DNA of 64,000 nucleotides, taken from the NCBI RefSeq assembly GCF_000685035.1, contig NZ_BAYB01000024.1, positions 109,569 through 173,568 of the forward strand, given 5' to 3'. A program made the position numbers and the translations under genes. Numbering within the stretch: position 1 is the stretch's first letter; each line of letters begins with the position of its first letter. The notes beneath the pieces were generated by a model, which was not told where the DNA came from, did no database searches, and was given only the letters and a program-made list of their open reading frames with translations. This document shows, piece by piece, positions 1-8,210 of the stretch. Source of the stretch: Paraburkholderia ferrariae NBRC 106233. GTDB lineage: Bacteria; Pseudomonadota; Gammaproteobacteria; Burkholderiales; Burkholderiaceae.

Positions 1-122
1 ACGTGCCCGCGGTGCAGGATGTCGAAGACGCCGTTGGTGAACACCACCGGGCCGGCGAGCGTGGGCCGCAGTTGCGCGAGCGCTTCGCGGGTCGTGATCT
101 TGCGTTCGAAGGAAACGGGCAT
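1..122 (-). CDS. rfaE2: D-glycero-beta-D-manno-heptose 1-phosphate adenylyltransferase, N-terminal part
   Basis: Only the first 40 codons lie in the window; the gene runs off the left edge. The protein starts MPVSFERKITTREALAQLRP and carries the nucleotidyltransferase motif TNGVFDILHRGH (usual form TNGCFDILHxGH), which binds ATP. The family adenylates heptose 1-phosphate to ADP-heptose, the donor for the LPS inner core, in the cytoplasm. The short N-terminus with no kinase domain fits the stand-alone RfaE2/HldC form used where the kinase (HldA) is a separate gene, rather than the fused HldE. Other cytidylyltransferase-like enzymes share the motif, so the exact substrate is a family-level assignment. 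Confidence 0.8.
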   Translation of the reverse strand, partial: MPVSFERKITTREALAQLRPTLAGPVVFTNGVFDILHRGH

Positions 123-244
123 CGGGCGAAACCTGGTCGTGAAGAAAAGCGAAGCACCAAAAACAACGGCCCGGAAACGCGAACGCCCGGGCCGTCTTTG
201 CCGTGCGGTGCGCGTGCGGGCTACGGCCGGCGCGCGCGTGCCGC

Positions 245-1117
245 TCAGGCGGGTTGCTGCTGCGAGCCCTGTTCGGACTGCAGGCGCGAAACCACTTCCT
301 TGCGGTAGCGGTTCAGTTCCTGCGCCGTGGTGAACGTGCGCTCGAACAGGATCGAGAGGTTGTGCAGAATGCGCTCGACCACCTTCTTTTCCCAGCCGTC
401 GTCGAAGCGGATCTGCTCGTCGAGCCAGCGCTCGAGCCATTCCGGGTCGGGCAGGCGCGACTGCACCGTGTCGCGCGGGAAGAGCGCCTGGTTCACGTGC
501 AGGTTCGTGGGGTGCAGCGGCTTTTCGGTGCGGCGCGCCGAAGCCATCAGCACGCCGATCTTCGCGAACGCCGCGCGCGCGACGTCGCCGCAGTTCGTGA
601 GCGCCTTCTTCATGTAGCGCAGGTAGGCGCCGCCGTGGCGCGCCTCGTCGCGCGAGATGGTCTCGTAGATCGCCTTGATGACGGGTTCCGTGTGCCATTC
701 GGCCGCGCGGCGGTACCAGTGGTTCAGGCGAATCTCGCCGCAGAAGTGCAGCATCAGCGTTTCGAGCGGCGGCGCCGGGTCGAATTCGAAGCGCACCGCG
801 TGCAGTTCCTCTTCGGTCGGCACGAGCTCGGGCTTGAAGCGGCGCAGATACTCCATGAGCACGAGCGAGTGCTTCTGCTCTTCGAAGAACCACACGCTCA
901 TGAACGCGGAGAAGTCGCTGTCGTGATGGTTGTCGCGCAGGAACATCTCCGTGGCCGGCAGCGCGGACCATTCGGTGATGGCGTTCATCTTGATGGTCTT
1001 CGCCTGCTCGTCCGTGAGGAGCGACGCGTCGAACTGGTCCCAGGGAATGTCCTTTTCCATGTCCCAACGGACCGATTCGAGCGATTTGTAAAGTTCCGGA
1101 TAAAGCATCGTGTTCAT
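245..1117 (-). CDS. ferritin-like di-iron protein (acyl-ACP desaturase-like fold)
   Basis: A 290-residue soluble protein. Two ExxH pairs typical of a four-helix di-iron site are visible: EEQKH near residue 89 and DEARH near residue 157, with further acidic helices between. No signal peptide or membrane segment is seen. The family (ferritin-like / stearoyl-ACP-desaturase-like) binds a di-iron centre; the substrate of this branch is not known to me. The ORF is open for 137 codons further upstream, but I chose the ATG at 1117 because the conserved sequence begins there (MNTMLYPELYKSL) and a GGGGCGGGA stretch sits just before it. The C-terminus is Gln-rich. It ends about 120 bases from rfaE2 in the same direction. 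Confidence 0.75.
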   Translation of the reverse strand: MNTMLYPELYKSLESVRWDMEKDIPWDQFDASLLTDEQAKTIKMNAITEWSALPATEMFLRDNHHDSDFSAFMSVWFFEEQKHSLVLMEYLRRFKPELVPTEEELHAVRFEFDPAPPLETLMLHFCGEIRLNHWYRRAAEWHTEPVIKAIYETISRDEARHGGAYLRYMKKALTNCGDVARAAFAKIGVLMASARRTEKPLHPTNLHVNQALFPRDTVQSRLPDPEWLERWLDEQIRFDDGWEKKVVERILHNLSILFERTFTTAQELNRYRKEVVSRLQSEQGSQQQPA

Positions 1118-1223
1118 AGTCCCGCCCCTGATCTGCGCGTGACGCACGCGTGACGCGCCCCTAACGAATGTTGCGTGCCGCGTGAGCGCGGGGAAAACGC
1201 GGCACGCAGGCGAAAAGCATTCA

Positions 1224-1251
1224 ATTTTACGCGGTAATCGGCCGCCCAGAA
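1224..1251 (-). promoter_or_regulatory. candidate sigma70 promoter for the ferritin-like gene
   Basis: On the minus strand TTCTGG (1251-1246) and TAAAAT (1229-1224) are separated by 16 bases, about 110 bases before the ATG at 1117. The -10 is good and the -35 is weak. Inferred by eye. Confidence 0.35.
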
Positions 1252-1436
1252 CCATCCGGCAGCGACTTGCGTCTGCCGCACGGCAATCCTTGTACCCGTC
1301 TTGTACCGGTTTGAGAGCGGCCTGGCGGGTTCTGGGTAGCTGCTCCGTGCCTCGAACCCGGTTGTCGATGTGTTCATGCGGGCTTGCGCCCGTGACGCCG
1401 GCCGCGCCCGGGACCACGAGAGCCCGGCGAACCGCT

Positions 1437-1484
1437 GTCATCGCCATCGTCATCGCCGTTCCCATCGCCGCTGTCATCGCCGTT
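1437..1484. repeat. 12-base tandem repeat, four units
   Basis: Units GTCATCGCCATC, GTCATCGCCGTT, CCCATCGCCGCT and GTCATCGCCGTT follow each other without gaps. The core ATCGCC is invariant. It lies upstream of the ferritin-like gene and outside any gene I accept. Confidence 0.85.
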
Positions 1485-1635
1485 ACCCTCAGCGATCCGC
1501 AGCCGATTGCCGCAGCGCTGCGGGTCATCCCTGCTCCGGTTCGGGATGGCTTTCGTCGCGGAAAGCTGCCCGAACCCTGTCAAACGACGCCAAAACGGCC
1601 GAAAAAACCTTACACCATGATAGCACGCCGATCTT

Positions 1636-2841
1636 TCAGATCCGCCGCCCCTCCGGATGCTCGCCCGCGCCTGCGCCCGGGGCCTTGAGCCAGGTCAAAA
1701 GAAGCTCGCGCCGGGCCAGCGTATCGCGGTAGCCAAGCTCGATCAGCTCGCGCGTGAACGCCTCTTCGAACAGCAGATAACTCGCGAACGCGGCCCCCGA
1801 CGCGCGATTGCCGCCCACCGCCCCCAGCAGCACCCGCACCGAAGCCGGCAGCGCCTGCAGATGGCGCGCCGCGATCAGTTCGATGCGCTCGCTCGGCGCA
1901 ATCGCCAGCACCTCCACATGCCGCCAGCCGCTTTCGGGCTCCACCGTTTCCGGCAGGTGCCGCACCATGCGATTGATGTGCTCCACGCGCTCGATGTCGG
2001 CGCCGAGCGCATCGAGAAAAACGCTCGCCATGACCTGCTGGCCGATCTGCGCGAGCGTCGGATAGGTGTCGATGTCGGGGCGCGCGGCGGGCACCTCCGG
2101 CGCGGGCGCGGCCGCACCGATCACGACGATGCGCTGCGCGCCGAAGTGGATCGCGGGGCTGAGCGGCGCGATCTGGCGAATCGAGCCGTCGCCGAAATAC
2201 TCGTGGCGGCCGTCGAGTTCGAGGCGCACGGCCGGGAATACGTAGGGAATGGCCGCCGAGGCGAGCAGATGCGCGGGCGTGAGCGCCACCATGCGTGCCG
2301 TGCGCTGCGCGCGGCGCCAGGCGCTGATGGGTTCGCACGCCTGATAAAAGGTGAGATGCCGGCCCGACGAGTAGCTGAGCGCCGTGACGGAAACCGCATG
2401 CAGACGCCGCTCGTCGAGCATCTGCTCGATGCGGTGAAAACTCAGCGTGCGCGCCAGCAGGCGCGCAAGCGGCGCGTTATCGAAGAGCGTGCGGGGCGTG
2501 CGCCGCGCGGCAAGCCCGAAGGTGGCCCAGCCGAACGCCAGTGCGCCGAGCCAGCGCGCGCCCGCGGCGGCCACGCCGGGCCAGTCCGTGCGGTACACCT
2601 GATCGGCGCTCAGGCCCGACCAGACTTTCACGAGTTGCTCGGCGCCCTTCGCGAAATGATCGGCGTGGCTGGCGATGGAGGTGGCGTTGATCGCGCCGGC
2701 CGAAGTGCCGCAGATCACCGTGAACGGCATGGCACGGCGTCCGGGTTCGGCCGCCTCGGCAAGTTCCGCCAGTGCGCGCAGCGCGCCGGCCTGGTAGGCC
2801 GCGCGCGCTCCGCCGCCCATCATCACGAGCGCAAGCCGCAT
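1636..2841 (-). CDS. patatin-like phospholipase family protein
   Basis: A 401-residue protein that begins MRLALVMMGGGARAAYQAGA, the Gly-rich oxyanion-hole block of patatins. The nucleophile elbow is GTSAG with Ser47, and the partner Asp is in YFGDGS at Asp218, giving the Ser-Asp dyad of the family. These enzymes hydrolyse acyl esters of lipids. No signal peptide is evident, so it is probably cytoplasmic or membrane-associated. It lies between phaM (59 bases upstream) and the ferritin-like gene, all on the minus strand. A link to PHB granules is suggested only by position. The physiological substrate is unknown. Confidence 0.85.
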   Translation of the reverse strand: MRLALVMMGGGARAAYQAGALRALAELAEAAEPGRRAMPFTVICGTSAGAINATSIASHADHFAKGAEQLVKVWSGLSADQVYRTDWPGVAAAGARWLGALAFGWATFGLAARRTPRTLFDNAPLARLLARTLSFHRIEQMLDERRLHAVSVTALSYSSGRHLTFYQACEPISAWRRAQRTARMVALTPAHLLASAAIPYVFPAVRLELDGRHEYFGDGSIRQIAPLSPAIHFGAQRIVVIGAAAPAPEVPAARPDIDTYPTLAQIGQQVMASVFLDALGADIERVEHINRMVRHLPETVEPESGWRHVEVLAIAPSERIELIAARHLQALPASVRVLLGAVGGNRASGAAFASYLLFEEAFTRELIELGYRDTLARRELLLTWLKAPGAGAGEHPEGRRI

Positions 2842-2900
2842 GATGCAGACGCTCCCCGTAAGCGCCCTCGCGGACGCGGTTCAAGCGTGCGCCGCGCGCC

Positions 2901-3614
2901 TCACTCGGGCTGCGCCGGCGCCTTTTTCGTGCTGCGCGAGGCGGACGGCTTGCCCGCCGCGCGCTTCGCAGCGGGCTTTTCGCCCGCGCCCGCCGGGTCG
3001 CCCGCCGCAGCCGCTGCGCCTTGCGCCGCGGCCGCGGGCTGCGCCACCGCAAACTGCGCGAGCTGGTTGAACTGGGCCTGCAGCAGGTTCCACCATGCCG
3101 ACGTGTCGAAGCCCGGCGGCGGCGCTGCGTTCTCCGCCGAGCCGGCTGCGTCGGCCGGGTCGGCCGCGTGAGCCGGGCCAGCCGACGAGGAAGCCGCCGC
3201 CTCCTTTGCGCGCGCGGACTGCGCACTGCCATGCGAGGGCTCGTGCGCGGGCGGTGCCATCTGCGACTGCGCGAACGCGCCGAACGCACGCAAGGTGGAA
3301 AGCGTCGCCCGCTGCACCTCGAGCGCCTGGATGGCCGACTGCAGCATGCTCAGATTGAGCTTGAGCCACTGTTCGACGGCACGCAGGTCGGTGATGCGCT
3401 TGTCGAGCTCTTCGATGTTGGTGAGCGGCGTCATCATGTCCGACATCATCGAGAGCGAGGGGCCGAAGCCCTGCGCGATGCCCGGCTCGCTGCCGGGGAA
3501 CGCGCTGCCGAACGGCGTGAGGCGCATCATCCCCCACATGCGGTCGAGCATCTCGGCGGGCGGGAAACCGGGAAAGCCCGGAAACGGCGGCACGGAGCCG
3601 GCGGGGTCAGTCAT
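2901..3614 (-). CDS. phaM: PHB granule-associated protein PhaM
   Basis: A 237-residue protein starting MTDPAGSVPPFPGFPGFPP. The N-terminal half has a Met/Phe-rich segment (PPAEMLDRMWGMMRLTPFG) followed by a helix that begins PLTNIEELDKRITDLRAVE, then an Ala-rich linker. The C-terminus is a Lys/Ala/Pro tail (KPAAKRAAGKP...STKKAPAQPE) of the histone-H1-like kind. In Ralstonia eutropha PhaM binds and activates PHA synthase PhaC1 and tethers granules to the nucleoid through such a tail; that role is inferred here from similarity. The start at 3614 is preceded by AGGAG; an in-frame ATG 30 bases further upstream has no such site. Confidence 0.8.
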   Translation of the reverse strand: MTDPAGSVPPFPGFPGFPPAEMLDRMWGMMRLTPFGSAFPGSEPGIAQGFGPSLSMMSDMMTPLTNIEELDKRITDLRAVEQWLKLNLSMLQSAIQALEVQRATLSTLRAFGAFAQSQMAPPAHEPSHGSAQSARAKEAAASSSAGPAHAADPADAAGSAENAAPPPGFDTSAWWNLLQAQFNQLAQFAVAQPAAAAQGAAAAAGDPAGAGEKPAAKRAAGKPSASRSTKKAPAQPE

Positions 3615-3718
3615 GCGGATCTCCTCGCAGGGGTTGAGTGACACGGTGGCTGTTCGAGCGGCACAGCATGCCGGTGTCTTGTCCGATCATACCGCGCGCG
3701 GCGGCTTGCGTTACAGCA

Positions 3719-4549
3719 TCAGAATGCGAACGGATCGCCGCCCGGGAAGTCCGGCGCCCGGCGCTCGCGCAGCGACTGCACGCCCTCGCGCACGTCGGGG
3801 CCGGCAAAGCCCATGAATTCGAGCGCGAGCGACGTATCGAAGTTCGGCCCCGCCATGCGCAGCCAGTTGTTCAGCGCGTACTTGGTCCAGCGCACCGCCG
3901 TCTGCGAGCCGTTCGCGAGGCGCTTCGCGACCTCGAACGCCTTCGGCAGCAGATCGCTTTCGTCCACGGCGAGCGAGACGAGGCCGATGCGCTCGGCCTC
4001 CTCGCCGCTCACGGGCTCGCACAGCAGCAGGTAGTACTTCGCCTTCGCCATGCCGCACAGGAGCGGCCACACGATCGCCGCGTGGTCGCCGGCGGCCACG
4101 CCAAGGCGCGTATGGCCGTCGATGATGCGCGCCGTCTTCGTCGCGATCGAGATGTCGGCCAGCAGCCCCGCGACGAGCCCCGCGCCCACCGCCGGCCCGT
4201 GCATCGCCGAAACGATGGGCTTGCCGCAGTTGATCACGTTGTAGACGAGGTCGCGCGCCTCGCGCCAGACGCGTGCGCGCACATCGAAATGCGTGGCCAT
4301 GTCCTCCACGAGCGCAAGATCGCCGCCCGCCGAAAAGCCCTTGCCTTCGCCGCGTATCACGGCCACGCGCGCGTCCGGATCGCGGTCCACGTCGCGCCAG
4401 ATTTCGGCGAGCTCGCGGTGCATGTTCGCGTCGGCGGTGGCGAGGCCGCTCTTGTTCGCGCCTTCTCCGCTCATCACGATCTCGACGATGCCGTGCTCGT
4501 GCCGGCGCACGCGCAAGGCGTGATAACGGGCGTAGGGAGAGTCGTTCAT
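3719..4549 (-). CDS. enoyl-CoA hydratase/isomerase (crotonase) family protein
   Basis: A 276-residue crotonase-fold protein. The oxyanion-hole regions are RGEGKGFSAGGDLALVED and HGPAVGAGLVAGLLADISIA. Where many hydratases carry a second catalytic Glu, this one reads GVAAGDHAAIVWPLLCG, so the exact reaction (hydratase, isomerase or hydrolase) cannot be fixed. The start at 4549 has AGGAGG nine bases upstream and precedes the conserved MNDSPYARYHALRV. It is co-directional with the binding protein and FAH hydrolase upstream, which suggests one catabolic unit for a CoA-activated substrate. Confidence 0.8.
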   Translation of the reverse strand: MNDSPYARYHALRVRRHEHGIVEIVMSGEGANKSGLATADANMHRELAEIWRDVDRDPDARVAVIRGEGKGFSAGGDLALVEDMATHFDVRARVWREARDLVYNVINCGKPIVSAMHGPAVGAGLVAGLLADISIATKTARIIDGHTRLGVAAGDHAAIVWPLLCGMAKAKYYLLLCEPVSGEEAERIGLVSLAVDESDLLPKAFEVAKRLANGSQTAVRWTKYALNNWLRMAGPNFDTSLALEFMGFAGPDVREGVQSLRERRAPDFPGGDPFAF

Positions 4550-4597
4550 GGCGCTGCCTCCTGCTTCGGATGTTCGAGGGTTGCGGCTTCGATGCAC

Positions 4598-4616
4598 GCG
4601 TCAATGCGTCAATGCG
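4598..4616. repeat. 8-base direct repeat over a stop codon
   Basis: GCGTCAAT occurs twice in tandem (4598-4605, 4606-4613) followed by a partial third unit GCG. The TGA stop of the minus-strand binding protein (4611-4609) lies inside the second unit. Confidence 0.8.
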
Positions 4617-5784
4617 GCGGCTGATAGATCCACTTGCCGTCGCGGATCTCCACCATCACGCGCGCGTGCGCATCGAGGCCGAGGTGATCGGTCGCGCTCA
4701 TGTTGACCACGCCGTTGGTGTCGCCGAGCCCCCGGGTGGATTCGAGCGCGTCGCGCAACGCCGCGCGAAACGCGGGCGTGCCGGGCGCGGCGGACTTGAG
4801 CGCCACCGGAATCGCGCCTTGCAGCAGCAGGCCCGCGTCCCACGTATAGGCGCCGAACGCCGACACGCTGAGCGCGCCGTAACGTGCTTCGTACCGCGAA
4901 ATATAGTCGAGCGCGAGGCGCCGGCCCGGATAGTCCTCGGGCAGTTGCGCGGCGACCAGCACGGGGCTCGCCGGCAGGAAGGTGCCGTTGCAGTCCGCGC
5001 CGCACACGCGCAGGAAGTCGCGGTTGCCCACGCCGTGATTGTGATAGATGAGGCCCTTGTAGCCGCGCTCCTTGAGCGCTCGGGGCGGCAGTGCGGCGGG
5101 CGTGCCGGCCGCGCCCACCACCACGGCGTCCGGGTTCGCGGCCACGATCTTCAGCACCTGGCCCGTCACCGAAGGATCGGTGCGGTTGAAGCGCTCGTTC
5201 GCCACGATCCTGATGCCGTGCTGCTGCGCGGCCTTCGCGACTTCGGCATAGAACGTCTCGCCCAGCGCGTCCGCCTGGCCGATGTACGCGAGCGTCTTCA
5301 CGTTGCGCGCCACGGCGTGCTCGACGATCGCGCCGGCCATCATGGCGTCGGTCTGCGGGGTCTTGAACATCCAGCGGCGCTTCTCGTCCACGGGTTCGAT
5401 GATCTTCGCCGACGAAGCGAGCGAGATCGTGGGCGTCTGGCCCGCGGCGATCACATCGAGCATCGCCAGCGTGTTCGGCGTGATCGACGAGCCGATGATC
5501 GCGTCCACGTGGTCTTCGTCGATGAGCTTTTTGGTGTCCTGCACGGCCTGGGTGGTGTCCGAAGCATCGTCGAGCACGATGTACTGGACCTTCTGCCCGG
5601 CGATCTCGGTGGGGAACATCGCGGCCGTGTCGCGTGCGGGGATGCCGAGCGACGCGGCCGGCCCCGTGAGCGAGAGCACGAGGCCGATCTTGACCTGGGC
5701 GAGCGCGAGCGCGGGGCAAAGCAGGAAGGCGAGCGCCGCCAGCCAGTGCGAAGCGGCGGGACGGCGGGTGCGGGCGTGCTGCAT
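4609..5784 (-). CDS. ABC transporter substrate-binding protein, branched-chain amino acid type
   Basis: A 391-residue periplasmic protein. A Sec signal peptide (Arg-rich start, hydrophobic ALAFLLCPALALAQ, cleavage near residue 29) precedes the type I periplasmic fold starting QVKIGLVLSLTGPAASLG, as in LivJ-type proteins. The start at 5784 has GAGGAG close upstream. No permease or ATPase genes are adjacent, so it may work with a transporter encoded elsewhere. With the crotonase downstream and FAH hydrolase upstream it probably captures an aromatic or branched organic acid; the ligand cannot be read from sequence. Confidence 0.85.
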   Translation of the reverse strand: MQHARTRRPAASHWLAALAFLLCPALALAQVKIGLVLSLTGPAASLGIPARDTAAMFPTEIAGQKVQYIVLDDASDTTQAVQDTKKLIDEDHVDAIIGSSITPNTLAMLDVIAAGQTPTISLASSAKIIEPVDEKRRWMFKTPQTDAMMAGAIVEHAVARNVKTLAYIGQADALGETFYAEVAKAAQQHGIRIVANERFNRTDPSVTGQVLKIVAANPDAVVVGAAGTPAALPPRALKERGYKGLIYHNHGVGNRDFLRVCGADCNGTFLPASPVLVAAQLPEDYPGRRLALDYISRYEARYGALSVSAFGAYTWDAGLLLQGAIPVALKSAAPGTPAFRAALRDALESTRGLGDTNGVVNMSATDHLGLDAHARVMVEIRDGKWIYQPPH

Positions 5785-6022
5785 GGCGTCTCCTCGTTAA
5801 GGGTGCGTGACGTATTCTTCGTACGACTTCCGGCCTTGCCGGCCCGTCATGCTCATCGGGCGCGTTGCCCCGGCGGGCGCAGCAGGCTCTCCTCGCCGCC
5901 GCGCCTCGTGAGCGCGGGCGGCGAGCGTTCGCCAGTGTAGCCGCGCGCCTCGCCTGCGGCATCGGGCGAAACCCTTTCGCGCCGATGCGGTCGATGCCGC
6001 GGTGGGTGCCGCAGCCGGCGCT

Positions 6023-7015
6023 TCAGCTCGCGTCCGCCGCGGGCGCCACCGCCTGGTCGATCGCGCCGAAGATCGACTTGCCCGTCTCGTCGAGCATCTC
6101 GATCTTCACGGTATCGCCGAACTTCATGAACTCCGTGCTCGCCGCGCCGTGCTCGATCGTTTCGAGGCAGCGCTTCTCCGCGATGCAGCAGTAGCCGCGC
6201 TTCGGGTCCTTGTTCGAGACCGTGCCCGAGCCCACGATGGCGCCGGCCCGCAGGTTGCGCGTCTTCGCCGCGTGCGCGATCAACTGGCCGAAGTGGAACA
6301 CCATGTCCGTGCCCGCGTCGGGCTGGCCCACTTTGCGGCCGTTCCAGTGCACGAGCAGCGGCAGATGCACGCGGCCCTCGCGCCAGTGGCCGCCGAGTTC
6401 GTCGGGCGTCACGGCGACGGGCGCAAACGACGTGGCCGGCTTGCTCTGGAAGAAGCCGAAGCCCTTCGCGAGCTCCGCGGGAATCAGGTTGCGCAGCGAG
6501 ACGTCGTTGGCGAGCGTGACGAGACGGATGGCGCGCAGCGCCTCGTCGGGCGCGACGCCCATCGGCACGTCGCCCGTGATCACCGCCACCTCGGCTTCGA
6601 AGTCGATGCCCCAGGCCTCGGACGCGCACACGATGTCCTCGGCCGGCCCGATGAAGTCGTCGCTGCCGCCCTGGTACATGAGCGGATCGGTCCAGAACTC
6701 GGGCGGCATTTCGGCGCCGCGCGCGCGGCGCACGAGTTCCACGTGGTTCACATAGGACGAGCCGTCCGCCCACTGGTAGGCGCGCGGCAGCGGCGCCATG
6801 CAGTCGCGGGCGTCGAAGCCGAACGCGTTGCGCGCGCGGCCGTGGTTGAGCGCGTCGTAGAGGTCGAGCAGTTGCGGCGCGTGGAAGCGCCAGTCGTCGA
6901 GCACGCGTTGCAGCGTCGGCGCGATCGTGTCGGCGATCGCCGCCGTGCGCAGGTCGCGGGAAACGACGATCAGCTGACCGTCGCGGGTGCCGTCCTTCAG
7001 CGTGGCAAGTTTCAT
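6023..7015 (-). CDS. fumarylacetoacetate hydrolase (FAH) family protein
   Basis: A 330-residue protein starting MKLATLKDGTRDGQLIVVS. FAH-fold hallmarks are visible: the metal-binding acidic stretch EAWGIDFEAEVAVITGD, the Lys-containing GFGFFQSKPATSF, and the C-terminal block AGAIVGSGTVSN. The family cleaves C-C bonds in, or hydrates, acyl-pyruvate-type intermediates of aromatic catabolism using Mg2+. It is the first gene of the leftward run and is divergent from an iclR-type regulator, the common arrangement for a regulated catabolic operon. True FahA is longer (over 400 residues), so this is a family member with unknown substrate. Confidence 0.85.
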   Translation of the reverse strand: MKLATLKDGTRDGQLIVVSRDLRTAAIADTIAPTLQRVLDDWRFHAPQLLDLYDALNHGRARNAFGFDARDCMAPLPRAYQWADGSSYVNHVELVRRARGAEMPPEFWTDPLMYQGGSDDFIGPAEDIVCASEAWGIDFEAEVAVITGDVPMGVAPDEALRAIRLVTLANDVSLRNLIPAELAKGFGFFQSKPATSFAPVAVTPDELGGHWREGRVHLPLLVHWNGRKVGQPDAGTDMVFHFGQLIAHAAKTRNLRAGAIVGSGTVSNKDPKRGYCCIAEKRCLETIEHGAASTEFMKFGDTVKIEMLDETGKSIFGAIDQAVAPAADAS

Positions 7016-7055
7016 GGAGGCTCGTGCGTTGTGCGGATGACGATAGAGGAAATGT

Positions 7056-7085
7056 ATTCTACGATGGTGAATCGGCGCGGCCCAA
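7056..7085 (-). promoter_or_regulatory. candidate promoter for the FAH operon
   Basis: Minus strand TTGGGC (7085-7080), 18-base spacer, TAGAAT (7061-7056), about 40 bases before the ATG at 7015. ATTC (7056-7059) and GAAT (7069-7072) form a small inverted repeat over it, a possible but weak IclR site. Confidence 0.35.
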
Positions 7086-7152
7086 GCGGGGCTCGCAGGC
7101 GAGGCTCCCCGCCTCGCGCGCCGCTTGCTTCGCTTCGATCAAAACGACCTCC

Positions 7153-8064
7153 ATGCCGCCATCCGCCCGCTCTCCCTCGCTGTCCTCCCGCCGTGCCGAT
7201 TCTGCCGAAGCAGACGATCCTGGCGCCGATGCGTTCGCCGATGCCGGCGAGGCCGCCGAGGCCGCAGAATCCGGCGAAGAAAAGCTGCGCTCGGGCATCC
7301 AGTCGATCGAGGTGGGGTTTCGTCTGCTCGAAGTGCTGACGAGCGAGCCGCGCGCCATGATGCTGCGCGACCTCGCGCAGCGCGCGGGCATGAGCCCCGC
7401 GAAGGCGCACCGCTACCTGGTGAGCTTCCTGCGGCTCGGCGTGGTCGCGCAGGACCCGCTCTCGGGCCGCTACGAACTGGGCGGATTCGCGCTGCAACTG
7501 GGCCTCGCGCGGCTCGCGCGCGTGGATGGCGTCAAGCTCGCGCGCATCGCGCTCGCGCAACTGCGCGACCGGCTGGACGTGACCATGGGCATCGCCGTGT
7601 GGGGCAACCAGGGGCCGACCGTCGTGCACTGGATGGAGTCGAGCCATCCGGCCAAGGCGTCGCTGCGCCTCGGCGACGTGATGCCGATGCTCAGTTCCGC
7701 CACCGGCCTGCTCTTTGCCGCCTACCTGCCGCGCAGCAAGACCGGCCCGATGATCGAGCGCGAACTGGCGAGCGCGCGCCAGTCCCATTGGGCCTCGACG
7801 CCGCGCACGGCCGAGGAGCTCGAGCGCGCGCTCGCCGAGGTGCGCGAGCACGGTGCGGCGCGCGTGGAAGGCATGCTGCTGCCGACGATCCATGCGTTCT
7901 GCACCCCGGTCTTCGACGCCGCGGGCGATCTCGCGCTCGGCCTGATCGCACTGGGGCACGAAGGCGCATTCGACATCGACTGGAACGGAGCGGTGGATAC
8001 GCCGCTGCGCGAGTGCGCGCAGAAGCTTTCGTGGGAATTGGGGTACAGTCCGGTCCCGCGTTGA
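7153..8064 (+). CDS. IclR family transcriptional regulator
   Basis: A 303-residue regulator. After an acidic, Ala-rich N-terminus of about 40 residues comes the winged helix (GIQSIEVGFRLLEVLTSEP, LRDLAQRAGMSPAKAHRYLV), then the IclR effector domain ending DGAVDTPLRECAQKLSWELG-like sequence. Such proteins bind small aromatic or organic acids. It is divergent from the FAH hydrolase gene across 137 bases and is the obvious local regulator. The start is uncertain: ATG 7153 lacks a good ribosome site, and the frame stays open upstream to 7024. Confidence 0.85.
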   Translation: MPPSARSPSLSSRRADSAEADDPGADAFADAGEAAEAAESGEEKLRSGIQSIEVGFRLLEVLTSEPRAMMLRDLAQRAGMSPAKAHRYLVSFLRLGVVAQDPLSGRYELGGFALQLGLARLARVDGVKLARIALAQLRDRLDVTMGIAVWGNQGPTVVHWMESSHPAKASLRLGDVMPMLSSATGLLFAAYLPRSKTGPMIERELASARQSHWASTPRTAEELERALAEVREHGAARVEGMLLPTIHAFCTPVFDAAGDLALGLIALGHEGAFDIDWNGAVDTPLRECAQKLSWELGYSPVPR

Positions 8065-8210
8065 CGGCAGCCGGGGCCAACCGCGGCTTCCGCGATGCCG
8101 GAACACCCGTCGCGCCGCCCGGGTCGAAGCGGCTTCGCCGCGGCGTTCTGCACGCGCGCCGCCCGGCGTGCCACAGTATGGCCCTGAGGCTCACCTTTAC
8201 CGCACGATAG

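Larger units (their letters stand above)
1118..1635. other. 518-base intergenic region with repeat
   Basis: No convincing gene. It holds the candidate promoter at 1224-1251 and the 12-base repeat at 1437-1484. ORFs drawn through it on both strands are low-complexity shadows (Ala/Val/Ile or Gly/Asp rich). Confidence 0.6.

Noticed and set aside
203..1153. 316-codon plus-strand ORF opposite the ferritin-like gene
   Set aside because: Arg/Val-rich translation without any domain, mirrored from a well-supported minus-strand gene with di-iron motifs.
1437..1484. CRISPR-like array
   Set aside because: Units are 12 bases without spacers; no cas genes in the window.
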